From NCBI GenBank assembly GCA_023426245.1, contig JAFABB010000030.1:259108-323107 (forward strand): a stretch of DNA of 64,000 nucleotides, given 5' to 3'. The position numbers and the translations under genes are program-made. Below, piece after piece: positions 8,614 to 15,152 of the stretch. The notes beneath the pieces were generated by a model. The model had not been told where the DNA came from, ran no database searches, and worked only from the letters and a program-made list of their open reading frames with translations. How positions within the stretch are numbered: position 1 is the first letter of the stretch; every line of letters starts with the position of its first letter. This DNA comes from Bacillota bacterium. GTDB taxonomy: Bacteria > Bacillota > UBA4882 > UBA8346.

Positions 8614-8843
8614 GGTGACACTCCTTTCAGATGCACAAATATGATATAAGCCGCATTCCAAATCCAAACTGTAGTCAAATACGCCAGAACATTGACGATC
8701 GCCTCAAGCCTACAATCTTTATAAATGTAGTTCCAGGAATTCCCGATCTTACGCTGTGTTTTGATATCATTGTAGATTTCAATCGTGAGGCATATTGCAA
8801 AAACCAAACTACTAAGGGCTAAGATAACACCTGATTTAACCAT
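8610..8843 (-). CDS. small two-span membrane protein
   Basis: A 77-residue protein with two hydrophobic segments (residues about 5-24 and 50-70). They are separated by a charged loop (NDIKTQRKIGNSWNYIYKD). This resembles the small membrane proteins common in phage early operons. GGAAG lies about 10 nt before the ATG. Its stop overlaps the TTG start of the next gene. Function not recognised. Confidence 0.65.
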   Translation of the reverse strand: MVKSGVILALSSLVFAICLTIEIYNDIKTQRKIGNSWNYIYKDCRLEAIVNVLAYLTTVWIWNAAYIIFVHLKGVSP

Positions 8844-8859
8844 TTAAAAAATCACTTCC

Positions 8860-9045
8860 TTAACTCAGACGTTCTAACCGTTCTTTTAGCTCTGCGATAT
8901 CCTCTTCCAGCTTGGCATTTGCAGCTAGTAACTCTTGGTTAGTTTGTAATAGCTCATCAATAGACCGCACTACCCAATCAAGAGTTATTAGCTTTGATTT
9001 ATCACCGTTGATATGTAAAAGCTCTTTCGCTTCTTTTGCTTGCAC
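8860..9045 (-). CDS. small coiled-coil protein
   Basis: A 61-residue protein whose second half (ELLQTNQELLAANAKLEED and on) is a strong leucine-heptad coiled coil. It starts at a GTG with GGAGG 5 nt upstream. It probably oligomerises or binds a partner protein. The -35 box of the plus-strand small-RNA promoter overlaps its first codons. Confidence 0.62.
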   Translation of the reverse strand: MQAKEAKELLHINGDKSKLITLDWVVRSIDELLQTNQELLAANAKLEEDIAELKERLERLS

Positions 9046-9068
9046 GGCTACCTCCTAAATGGTATAAT
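9040..9068 (+). promoter_or_regulatory. sigma-A-type promoter on the plus strand
   Basis: TTGCAC at 9,040-9,045 and TATAAT at 9,063-9,068 are separated by exactly 17 nt, close to the consensus. It points right, against the surrounding operon, and leads only into a 50-60-nt stretch ending in a strong terminator. Confidence 0.6.
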
Positions 9069-9074
9069 TTAGGT

Positions 9075-9128
9075 ATTCCACTAGTTGTGCCGCTGCGAGT
9101 TTTCACGTATCCCGCAGCGGTTTTTTTA
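9075..9128 (+). ncRNA. candidate small RNA in prophage, plus strand
   Basis: Transcription from the TTGCAC-17-TATAAT promoter should begin near 9,075 and stop in the T-run after the GC-rich hairpin at 9,090-9,120. That gives an RNA of about 54 nt with no room for a gene. It runs opposite to the operon mRNA between the genes at 9134-9379 and 8860-9045, so it would be antisense to that spacer. Function is unknown; processing or regulation of the early operon is a guess. Confidence 0.45.
9090..9127 (+). terminator. intrinsic terminator, plus strand
   Basis: A perfect 8-bp stem CCGCTGCG/CGCAGCGG with a 15-nt loop is followed directly by seven Ts on the plus strand. On the minus strand the hairpin is not followed by Ts, so it is oriented rightward. 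Confidence 0.75.
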
Positions 9129-9133
9129 TTTGC

Positions 9134-9379
9134 TCATTTTGGGCAATCCCGGTTCGGTCCGCCGTTCTTTTTGACGATTAGATCTAGCGGATTAATACCC
9201 TCACCAATCACTTGGATTCTTCCCTCATCAAACCATTGAGAGCTTTCCAGTTTATTGGATTCTGATTCCGGAGCGATGCAGTACTGATCGCAACCAGTTA
9301 TGTACTCAGAGTGTCCGGTGATAGTTCCGGTAAATCCTGAAATCTTGTCCTTTGCTTTCTGGCCTAACGCAATCATCAT
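9134..9379 (-). CDS. conserved small phage protein
   Basis: An 81-residue protein of a type seen in many phages. Its N-terminal pattern GQKAKDKISGFTGTITGHSEY, then TGCDQYCI and WFDEGRI, matches a compact KOW/SH3-like beta-barrel family of unknown function, recognised from general knowledge of the pattern. AGGAGG lies 5 nt before the first of two ATGs. It directly follows the structured region at 9403-9644. Confidence 0.75.
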   Translation of the reverse strand: MMIALGQKAKDKISGFTGTITGHSEYITGCDQYCIAPESESNKLESSQWFDEGRIQVIGEGINPLDLIVKKNGGPNRDCPK

Positions 9380-9402
9380 TTATCCTCCTTTCGTTAAATT
9401 GT

Positions 9403-9644
9403 GCCGGTCTTTCCCGGCTTGTCAGCAGGACTGAAACTTTAGTGGGCCATCCTGCCGCCGCTCTTGGCGGGTGCATATTAAGGGTGAGAGTCTTTCAACT
9501 CGCTATTTCCCCTTACAAAAGGACTTCCTAACCTCCCTCATCCCCTTTCGGGCTGACGGGTTTTCTAGATTACCCTTGGGGCTTCAAGGATACCTTTTGG
9601 TTTGCCCTAGGAAGCCCTTTTGTAAAGGGAGCCTGTCCACTCCC
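9403..9644 (-). ncRNA. candidate structured noncoding RNA / leader (three-way junction)
   Basis: This gene-free stretch packs at least six helices. A 22-bp uninterrupted helix joins 9,608-9,629 with 9,509-9,530. Read on the minus strand it is fully paired with two G-U wobbles; on the plus strand those become mismatches, which indicates that the minus strand is the RNA. Inside it are an 8-bp hairpin at 9,571-9,592 (with one G-U, again only pairing on minus) and a GAAA-capped hairpin at 9,535-9,560, giving a three-way junction. To its 3' side lie GAGT/ACTC, CCGCC/GGCGG, GCAGGA/TCCTGC and GCCGG/CCGGC hairpins. It lies between the homing-endonuclease-like gene and the 9134-9379 gene. No known class was recognised. 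Confidence 0.52.
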
Positions 9645-9741
9645 TATGTGATGCTATTGAGTTGTCAAGGTGCAATTTGAGGTACTTCACATTACAGGAG
9701 CGTCACGAATCCGCATAGCGGCCACCCCTTTCATTGATTAA

Positions 9742-10236
9742 TTAAGTTGATTTTCTTTTTCTTCTTGTATAAGTAGGATTTAATAACTCTTCTCCTTTAA
9801 AACCATTTGCGAACCGATTGTACATCGTGTGATAAGGTATGTTTATATCTTTGGCCCAATCTGAAAGCGATTTAGTAATCCCATTAATGGTAATAAAGTT
9901 ACTACTTACGCAATAAGTTGGCGTTTTGCGAGGTCTTTTATTTCGACTATTTTCAAGGTGCGTAACCCATCTACAATTATTTGGCTCATAATTACCGTCA
10001 ACATTCCTTCTGTCTATTTCCAAGTCAGGAGAATATCCGTTAGATAAAGCCCATTTTGCAAATGATTCAAATTCCAGCCACTCTTCACAAACCTTGATTC
10101 CTCTTGCTCCGTAATTTTGATATCGTTCATCCTTTGGGTTCGTACATCGCCTTATCATAAACCGCCACCGATTATAAAGAATGCGATATTTGTGATAACC
10201 AATTTGTTCACAAATGATTTTTGATTTTATCTGCAT
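9742..10236 (-). CDS. HNH/AP2-type homing-endonuclease-like protein
   Basis: A 164-residue protein of the phage HNH/AP2-like group. Residues about 18-95 hold the diagnostic series YNRWRFMIRRC, YQNYGARGIKVCEEW, LEIDRRNVDGNYEPNNCRW and a following LENSRNKR. The C-terminal ITKSLSDWAKDINIPYHTM segment is a DNA-binding helix-turn-helix typical of homing endonucleases. Free-standing copies are common selfish genes in phages. The ATG at 10,234-10,236 with GGAGG 8 nt upstream is preferred over an upstream TTG. Its position beside the structured region is of interest, but no interrupted host gene is apparent. Confidence 0.76.
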   Translation of the reverse strand: MQIKSKIICEQIGYHKYRILYNRWRFMIRRCTNPKDERYQNYGARGIKVCEEWLEFESFAKWALSNGYSPDLEIDRRNVDGNYEPNNCRWVTHLENSRNKRPRKTPTYCVSSNFITINGITKSLSDWAKDINIPYHTMYNRFANGFKGEELLNPTYTRRKRKST

Positions 10237-10312
10237 TTTCACGTCCTCCAATCTGGATTCTTTGTTTCTTACCGCGCAGGATGGTTAAACTTACGGCAAA
10301 GAACCCAGGTTG

Positions 10313-10343
10313 GAAGTCGCGACTTTCCCAGGGTCGCGGCTTC
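10313..10343. other. strong GC-rich hairpin
   Basis: GAAGTCGCGAC and GTCGCGGCTTC form an 11-bp near-perfect stem around a 9-nt loop, between the homing-endonuclease-like gene and a small membrane peptide. There is no adjacent T-run on either strand, so a classical terminator is unlikely. It may be an mRNA processing or stability element. Confidence 0.5.
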
Positions 10344-10367
10344 TATATGTCAAGGAGGTAGGAAAGG

Positions 10368-10454
10368 CTAAAATGAATTTAAGATTGCAATGAAAGCGGA
10401 TATTACCAAAGCGCTACAAATGGCGAAACCTATGATTTCTTTAAATTTGATCAT
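10368..10454 (-). CDS. 28-residue membrane peptide
   Basis: A short frame encoding MIKFKEIIGFAICSALVISA and eight further residues: one transmembrane helix with a basic N-terminus. AGGAGG lies 9 nt before the ATG. Size and layout resemble small phage membrane peptides. The good ribosome site supports translation, but the function is unknown. Confidence 0.48.
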   Translation of the reverse strand: MIKFKEIIGFAICSALVISAFIAILNSF

Positions 10455-10524
10455 TGGAGCGAGCCTCCTAAAAGGAATTTGTTTCCTATTGACGAATTAA
10501 ACTCTTAAAAGGGAGTTGATATTA

Positions 10525-11076
10525 TTGGCAAGTAGGACTTATTACGATGTTGCTCAAATTTGTAAAAATGGTCATTTAATAAATTCTCATGCCCATTCAA
10601 ATCAAGAATCCAATCAAAAAGCTTGTACAGAGTGTGGTCAATCAACGTATACGGCTTGTCCTGATTGTAATCAGCCAATTCGTGGATGTAGACATGTTGA
10701 CCGTGAAGAATTTGTTTCCGGTAATTCAATTACTGGTGAATATAAGACAAGAATTGAAACATATTGTCAAAAAGTTCCTTATAAAATCCCATCATACTGT
10801 CATAATTGTGGGCAACCATATCCGTGGACTGCTGCCAAGCTTGAAGCTGCTAAATTATTAATTGAAGAAGATGACCAACTTGGCCTTGATGAGAAAGGAA
10901 TTTTGAATTCCGTTTTATCTGACTTAATTGTTGATACTCCTCGCACTCAATTGGCCGTTGCTAGATTTAAAAGAATTACATCGAAAGCTTTATCTATTAC
11001 CGGTGATGGGTTAAAAAATATTTTCATTGAAATTTGTTCCGAAGCAGTTAAAAAAGCATTATGGCCTGGTCTTTGA
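10525..11076 (+). CDS. DUF2321 zinc-ribbon protein (probable prophage cargo gene)
   Basis: A 183-residue protein matching the DUF2321 pattern. It begins with YYDVAQICKNGHLINS, then CTECGQ, CPDCNQPIRG and YCHNCGQPYPW zinc-knuckle/ribbon motifs, followed by a helical C-terminal half. It is the only gene on the plus strand inside the leftward early operon. It is AT-rich, unlike its neighbours, and is flanked by small minus-strand genes, so it looks like an inserted cargo gene. TTG at 10,525 is chosen because AAAAGGGAG lies 9 nt upstream. The family's function is unknown; a role in defence or phage exclusion would be speculation. Confidence 0.8.
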   Translation: MASRTYYDVAQICKNGHLINSHAHSNQESNQKACTECGQSTYTACPDCNQPIRGCRHVDREEFVSGNSITGEYKTRIETYCQKVPYKIPSYCHNCGQPYPWTAAKLEAAKLLIEEDDQLGLDEKGILNSVLSDLIVDTPRTQLAVARFKRITSKALSITGDGLKNIFIEICSEAVKKALWPGL

Positions 11077-11078
11077 GG

Positions 11079-11255
11079 CTAATATGTATACCCCGGACAC
11101 TTCCCTTGACCGCAGTTATAAGGCCCTTTCTTTACCCAACAGTTACAAGTATCAACCATCTTTCTGCCGCATCCCTTGCAAAAGTTTCCGGAATGATATT
11201 CTTTGCCGCAGGATGGACAAGTCGGTATGTAACGATCATCTGGTGCGTTGGTCAT
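11079..11255 (-). CDS. small zinc-ribbon protein
   Basis: A 58-residue protein with nine cysteines in a CPSC...CKGC...CNC...C...C arrangement, strongly suggesting a double zinc ribbon. It lies 3 nt downstream of the HTH gene and ends about 3 nt from the convergent DUF2321 gene. The ribosome site is weak (GGCGGTG), so translation is probably coupled. Likely a small nucleic-acid- or protein-binding adaptor. Confidence 0.6.
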   Translation of the reverse strand: MTNAPDDRYIPTCPSCGKEYHSGNFCKGCGRKMVDTCNCWVKKGPYNCGQGKCPGYTY

Positions 11256-11258
11256 TGA

Positions 11259-11555
11259 TTACACCGCCTTTTCATCAGTTTCAACTTCCGTTTCAAAAAG
11301 CTTCACATCACTAATAATTCCAAAATGCAATCCAAATTCACGCTTAACAATCACATAAGTTGAGCCGATCTTATGGCAGGGGATAAATTCCATATCTGGA
11401 TTCACAGGCTTACGAATAACAGGATTATAATTTTTAAGCAATCCATAAATCGTTGATTTGCTACGTTTAAGAAATTTAGCTAAAATCAAAGGCCCAAATG
11501 TATCTTCTAAATCATCAAATCTTAATGGTGGTTCTTCTTTGCGTTTACGGCCCAT
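11259..11555 (-). CDS. helix-turn-helix protein, prophage early operon
   Basis: A 98-residue protein. FGPLILAKFLKRSKSTIYGLL around residues 22-42 is an excisionase/MerR-like helix-turn-helix, with a basic start MGRKRKEEPP. The remainder is a small beta/alpha region without recognised motifs. The ATG at 11,553-11,555 has AAGGAG 9 nt upstream. It is probably an accessory early regulator. Confidence 0.65.
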   Translation of the reverse strand: MGRKRKEEPPLRFDDLEDTFGPLILAKFLKRSKSTIYGLLKNYNPVIRKPVNPDMEFIPCHKIGSTYVIVKREFGLHFGIISDVKLFETEVETDEKAV

Positions 11556-11613
11556 GATAATCAGCTCCTTAATTGACAAGGTTTCGTTTTCTTATGAATT
11601 GTATTGATTTCTT

Positions 11614-11847
11614 TTAATGTTGCATCTCATTTCCGAAAATCTCTTCTTCCGGAACTCCAAACCCAATGGCTATAGCCCTACGACTATTACGTCGTGGGAA
11701 ACTTTTTCCGGAAGCCCAAAGCCAATAATTTTTTTTATTGGTGCCACACATTTCAGCGGCTTTATCTTGAGACCACTTATTGATAGCCCTAAGGGCTTCC
11801 ATTTTTTCATTCCATGATAATTTTTGAATTATAGAATTAATATCCAT
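11614..11847 (-). CDS. Cro-like HTH regulator
   Basis: A 77-residue XRE/Cro-type DNA-binding protein with the helix-turn-helix around WSQDKAAEMCGTNKKNYWLWASG. It is the first gene of the leftward operon. It is divergently transcribed from the repressor at 12049-12687 across a control region with palindromic operators. That is the classical Cro position, opposing the CI-like repressor. Confidence 0.72.
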   Translation of the reverse strand: MDINSIIQKLSWNEKMEALRAINKWSQDKAAEMCGTNKKNYWLWASGKSFPRRNSRRAIAIGFGVPEEEIFGNEMQH

Positions 11848-11863
11848 AGAATCCACATCCTTT

Positions 11864-12023
11864 TGACTCTTATTGGCGTCATTTAATGATATTGTAGCAT
11901 AAAAAGGATATTAAACAACTTCATTTTGACGCCAATAAGAGTCAATTATTTAGATTGTATCCTTTTAGCGTCTTTTTTTCATTTGTTTTAAAATATTATT
12001 GATTTAATGACGCCAATAGCGTA
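11864..12023. promoter_or_regulatory. lysis-lysogeny control region with three operators
   Basis: Two 18-bp copies of TGACTCTTATTGGCGTCA occur in inverted orientation at 11,864-11,881 and 11,927-11,944. A related site TGACGCCAATAGCGTA is at 12,008-12,023. Each copy is itself dyad-like (TGAC...GTCA). A leftward promoter is readable: TTGTTT (11,913-11,918 reversed), 16-nt spacer, TACAAT (11,891-11,896 reversed), with the first operator just past the start site. The repressor start lies 25 nt right of the third site. The XRE repressor and the Cro-like protein are the likely binders. Confidence 0.75.
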
Positions 12024-12048
12024 AAATAAAAATGGAGGTGTTTGGGCT

Positions 12049-12687
12049 GTGGTGTTATCTAAAAAGGATTTAGGAGAAACGATTAAGTTAGCTAGAGGGA
12101 TTAAATCGGCGATGAGCGGTGCTAAATATACTCAGGCAAATTTATCAGATGAAATAGGAATTTCCCGAAGCTATTTAGGAGATATTGAAGCAGGTCGTAA
12201 ATATCCTAATTATGTTTTACTAAACAAAATTGCTGACGCTTGTGGAGTTCCATTTAGTTTTTTTGATAATAATATTGTAAAATTCAATGATCGTATTAAA
12301 GAATTACGCGAAAAAAAAGGACTATCAATCGAAGAATTAGCCAGATTAACAAATATTGATGTAGACTCGATAATTAAGACTGAAAATGGTGATTTAGTCT
12401 TTTTTGATATTATTAAAAAAATTTGTGAGGTTCTCGATTGTGATCCTGAAGAATTTAAAACTCTCCTCAGTTATGATTGGTATGTTAGAGGTATAGAAAA
12501 AAAAATTACCATACCTCACGATTACTTTGCAAATTTAACTGATGATGAAATGAATTTAGTAGCTCGTTACCGTAACCTTCCCTCGAATTATCGAGATGCT
12601 TTATTATCTAGTTTGGAGAGTCTCGAGCGACTGGTCGAAGACGAACACGCAAAGAAAGAACAATCTTCTACAAACGAGGTTGGTTAA
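12049..12687 (+). CDS. CI-like repressor with two XRE HTH domains
   Basis: A 212-residue regulator. A first helix-turn-helix (YTQANLSDEIGISRSYLGDIE) spans about residues 25-50 and a second (KGLSIEELARLTNIDVDSII) about 85-110. A short C-terminal helical region follows, with no LexA-type protease domain. Relief of repression therefore must not use RecA-triggered self-cleavage. The GTG start has GGAGG 10 nt upstream. It probably binds the operators immediately upstream and maintains the integrated state. Confidence 0.85.
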   Translation: MVLSKKDLGETIKLARGIKSAMSGAKYTQANLSDEIGISRSYLGDIEAGRKYPNYVLLNKIADACGVPFSFFDNNIVKFNDRIKELREKKGLSIEELARLTNIDVDSIIKTENGDLVFFDIIKKICEVLDCDPEEFKTLLSYDWYVRGIEKKITIPHDYFANLTDDEMNLVARYRNLPSNYRDALLSSLESLERLVEDEHAKKEQSSTNEVG

Positions 12688-12690
12688 TAT

Positions 12691-12885
12691 ATGCCCATTA
12701 AAAAGAAGCTTATCGAACGAGTTTATCCAGATATTTTGAATATGGGTGAATTGCGAAGTTATCTCCGAGTGTCTTATGATACAGCTATGCAATTAATAGT
12801 ATCCGGTCAAATTCCAGCAAAACAAATCGGACGTGAATGGCGGATACCTAAAGAATCTGTTATTGATTGGATTAAATCAAAATAG
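12691..12885 (+). CDS. excisionase-family DNA-binding protein
   Basis: A 64-residue MerR-like/HTH_17 protein: LNMGELRSYLRVSYDTAMQLIVSGQ followed by IPAKQIGREWRIPKESVIDWI, the standard excisionase pattern. It starts 4 nt after the repressor and ends 12 nt before the integrase. It likely assists directional recombination or acts as an architectural factor for the integrase. Confidence 0.8.
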   Translation: MPIKKKLIERVYPDILNMGELRSYLRVSYDTAMQLIVSGQIPAKQIGREWRIPKESVIDWIKSK

Positions 12886-12896
12886 GTGGTGATTTT

Positions 12897-14114
12897 ATGG
12901 AAGTAAGCGGTAATCTTAAAGAGTACAAGCCTGGAATTTTTCATTACACTGTTAGTCTTGGCCCGGATCCGGAGCGACCCGGTAAATATAAACAGAAAAA
13001 ATTTACTATCCATTCTGAGGGTAGCAAGGATTTAGAAAAGCAAATCGCCGCCATTCAGTTGGATTTAGATAGGCTTTCACGAGAAAACCGAGAAATAACA
13101 GTTGAAAAATATCTAGGAAGATGGATTGAAGATTGCCATAAGCGTAAATTAGGACGTAGGACAATTGAAGAATACGAAAAGATTATTAAGAACCATATAA
13201 ATCCTAAAATCGGCCTCATTAAGCTAACTCAATTAACCCCTCGGCAAACAAGAGAATTAATTGAAACCAAGATGGAGAAATCACAATTTACAGCCAAAAA
13301 AGTTTATATCATTTTAAATTCCGCTTTGAAGCAGGCCATGGCAGACGATGATTTAGGCCTCAAAGAAAATGTTTGCGCCCGGATAACTCCGCCAAAACTT
13401 AAAAAGGTTAAACAAAAATTCTGGAATGCCGATCAATCCATTAAATTTTTGGATACCGTAAAAGAGAATCGCTACTATGGGATTTTTCTCTGTTCTTTAA
13501 CAACCGGGATGAGAATTGGTGAAGTTTTGGGGTTAAGATGGCAAGATGTTGATCCAGAAAACAAAATAATAAATGTTTGCCAGAAACTTGAGAAAAAACC
13601 TAAAGGAAAAGGTCTTCCCCCGGTTTTTGGAGCACCTAAAACAGAGGCTTCCTCTGCTCAACTTATTATGACAGATATCCTTTTAGATGAAATAAAGCGA
13701 ATCCAAATCCGCCAAGAGACCGAAAAAAAGGCGCATGATGAGGCCAAAAAAGAATATAGGGATTATGGGCTAATATTCACAAGCAACGATGGTGATCCAG
13801 TGGAATTAAAAAGCTTATATAAATGGGCTTTTGTGAATAATATTAATAAATTTAATAAACGCATTGATGAAGATGAATCAATTCAAGCCGAAGATAAAGA
13901 AAAGCTGAAAATACCTTTAATCAGAATTCATGATATGAGGCATTCGGCGGCTACTATTTTGATAAAATTAGGTGTCCCTCTTAAAATAGTCCAGCGGTAT
14001 CTACGCCATGCTAATTATTCTACTACAGAAATTTATGTCCACGATAATGATGTCGAAATTCTAAAAGAAGCTGCAGAAAAAATGAATAAAGCCTTATCAA
14101 AAAGCCTTAATTAA
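12897..14114 (+). CDS. int: phage-type tyrosine integrase
   Basis: A 405-residue site-specific recombinase. An N-terminal arm-binding (AP2-like) region spans residues about 1-60, a SAM-like core-binding domain about 75-160, and a C-terminal catalytic domain follows. Catalytic residues are visible: Arg in TTGMRIGEVLGL, the HxxR box in HDMRHSAATIL, and His/Tyr in RHANYSTTEIYVH. The gene ends 125 bp from the 3' end of tRNA-Arg, the usual position next to an attachment site. It is translated from an ATG with GGTGGTG-type Shine-Dalgarno sequence. Confidence 0.95.
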   Translation: MEVSGNLKEYKPGIFHYTVSLGPDPERPGKYKQKKFTIHSEGSKDLEKQIAAIQLDLDRLSRENREITVEKYLGRWIEDCHKRKLGRRTIEEYEKIIKNHINPKIGLIKLTQLTPRQTRELIETKMEKSQFTAKKVYIILNSALKQAMADDDLGLKENVCARITPPKLKKVKQKFWNADQSIKFLDTVKENRYYGIFLCSLTTGMRIGEVLGLRWQDVDPENKIINVCQKLEKKPKGKGLPPVFGAPKTEASSAQLIMTDILLDEIKRIQIRQETEKKAHDEAKKEYRDYGLIFTSNDGDPVELKSLYKWAFVNNINKFNKRIDEDESIQAEDKEKLKIPLIRIHDMRHSAATILIKLGVPLKIVQRYLRHANYSTTEIYVHDNDVEILKEAAEKMNKALSKSLN

Positions 14115-14203
14115 CTGGGGCTTTTTATTATAAAAAATATAAGGTCAATAACCATGCTGGTTCCAAAAGTTTATGACAAAAATTATGACAAATGCAAAAA
14201 TTA

Positions 14204-14230
14204 AAGGACTTCAATTTTCTTGAAGTCCTT
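14204..14230. terminator. hairpin between integrase and tRNA-Arg
   Basis: AAGGACTTCAA and TTGAAGTCCTT form a perfect 11-bp stem with a 5-nt loop, with A/T-rich flanks on both sides. It could stop transcription from the integrase and, on the other strand, downstream of the tRNA. Confidence 0.7.
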
Positions 14231-14239
14231 GATTTTACT

Positions 14240-14316
14240 TGGTGCGCCAGGAGGGGCTCGAACCCCCGACCTACAGATTCGAAGTCTGCCACTCTATCCA
14301 ACTGAGCTACTGGCGC
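14240..14316 (-). tRNA. tRNA-Arg (anticodon TCG); probable integration target
   Basis: A 77-nt cloverleaf with encoded CCA. The acceptor stem is GCGCCAG/CTGGCGC, the D arm GCTC...GAGT, the anticodon arm GCAGA-CTTCGAA-TCTGT (anticodon TCG) and the T arm GGGGG-TTCGAGC-CCCTC. Its 3' end faces the integrase, so the element most likely integrated here and restored the tRNA 3' end. The matching att repeat would lie beyond the left edge. Confidence 0.95.
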
Positions 14317-14552
14317 GATTCTTTTTCCATCCACCCCCTGTTATTGTTAACAATAAACAGGTCCAGCGCATGAAATATTTTGCCTTGCTATTATAGCACA
14401 GTCGCCCTTTTTTTGCAATGAATCAGCCCGATAAGGACTAATCTTTCCAATGGTAAATTTATCCTAAAGATTTTACCATTTGTACACAATATTGCCACAT
14501 ATAACACAAAAATGCGGGCTATACTAAATGGTAAGAACTCCTCCTTATTTTT

Positions 14553-14574
14553 AGCCCAGTTCATCTGGGCTTTT
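14553..14574 (+). terminator. terminator-like hairpin
   Basis: AGCCCAG/CTGGGCT with a 5-nt loop is followed by TTTT on the plus strand. The 14,317-14,610 spacer otherwise holds an AATGGTAAA/TTTTACCATT inverted repeat near 14,449-14,481 and no gene that I can support. Confidence 0.5.
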
Positions 14575-14610
14575 CCTTTGAAGGAGGTCAATAAAAACAT
14601 ACCATCCGAT

Positions 14611-14952
14611 TCAAGCTCGATACGAAATCCCGTATGTGGCAACCGTTACGCATTGAATACCTGCATTTCCATAGGGATCACTATTTTTGTGATTTTTCTG
14701 TTCTTTCACTGCCGCGGTAAGTTGTTGAATTTTGTCATTCACCAAGTTTTTTTCCATTCCCAGTTGTTCAATGGCGTCTTGCTTAAAACCCTTATCCATT
14801 TTACTCTTGCTGACAGCCTTGACTTCTTTGTTCAATAAATCCTTAAAGCTTTTTAAAGTTTTAATATCCTTTTGGTATTCCTCAATTTGGGCTTTGGATG
14901 ATTTGGCTACCGGCGTGGCATAGCCTGTGGCAGCAACTGATGTAACAACCAT
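14611..14952 (-). CDS. FlxA-like small coiled-coil protein
   Basis: A 113-residue protein. A short Ala/Val/Ser-rich N-terminus is followed by a helical region (IEEYQKDIKTLKSFKDLLNK and on to about residue 90), then a Gly/Tyr tail (DPYGNAGIQC...). The layout matches short FlxA-like proteins of Bacillota. AAAGGAGG lies 9 nt before the ATG. There is no secretion signal. Function is not established. Confidence 0.65.
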   Translation of the reverse strand: MVVTSVAATGYATPVAKSSKAQIEEYQKDIKTLKSFKDLLNKEVKAVSKSKMDKGFKQDAIEQLGMEKNLVNDKIQQLTAAVKEQKNHKNSDPYGNAGIQCVTVATYGISYRA

Positions 14953-15152
14953 AATTTTTTCCTCCTTTAATTGGTTATTTCTTCAATAAATTATCGGAAA
15001 TATTAAGAAAAAAGTTGAGCTTTTCCTCCAAGAAAATCCCCGGCCACTTTCCTCAATTTTAGATACCCATTACAATATTCCACTGTGAAGGAATCCAGCC
15101 GGTGTTACGCGAATGATTTGTTAGTCCAATCGATTACAAGGAGGGATTTTTC

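Noticed and set aside
9403..10236. Group I intron or IscB/OMEGA-type RNA next to the HNH-like gene
   Set aside because: No interrupted gene could be joined across the region, I could not find the group I P7/core signatures, and the HNH protein is far too small for IscB.
14391..14642. Open frame of 83 codons between tRNA-Arg and the FlxA-like gene
   Set aside because: It overlaps the end of the well-supported FlxA-like gene, has no ribosome site and unlikely composition.
14611..14952. Double-glycine leader in the FlxA-like protein
   Set aside because: Its N-terminus has no GG cleavage motif or LSxxEL pattern.
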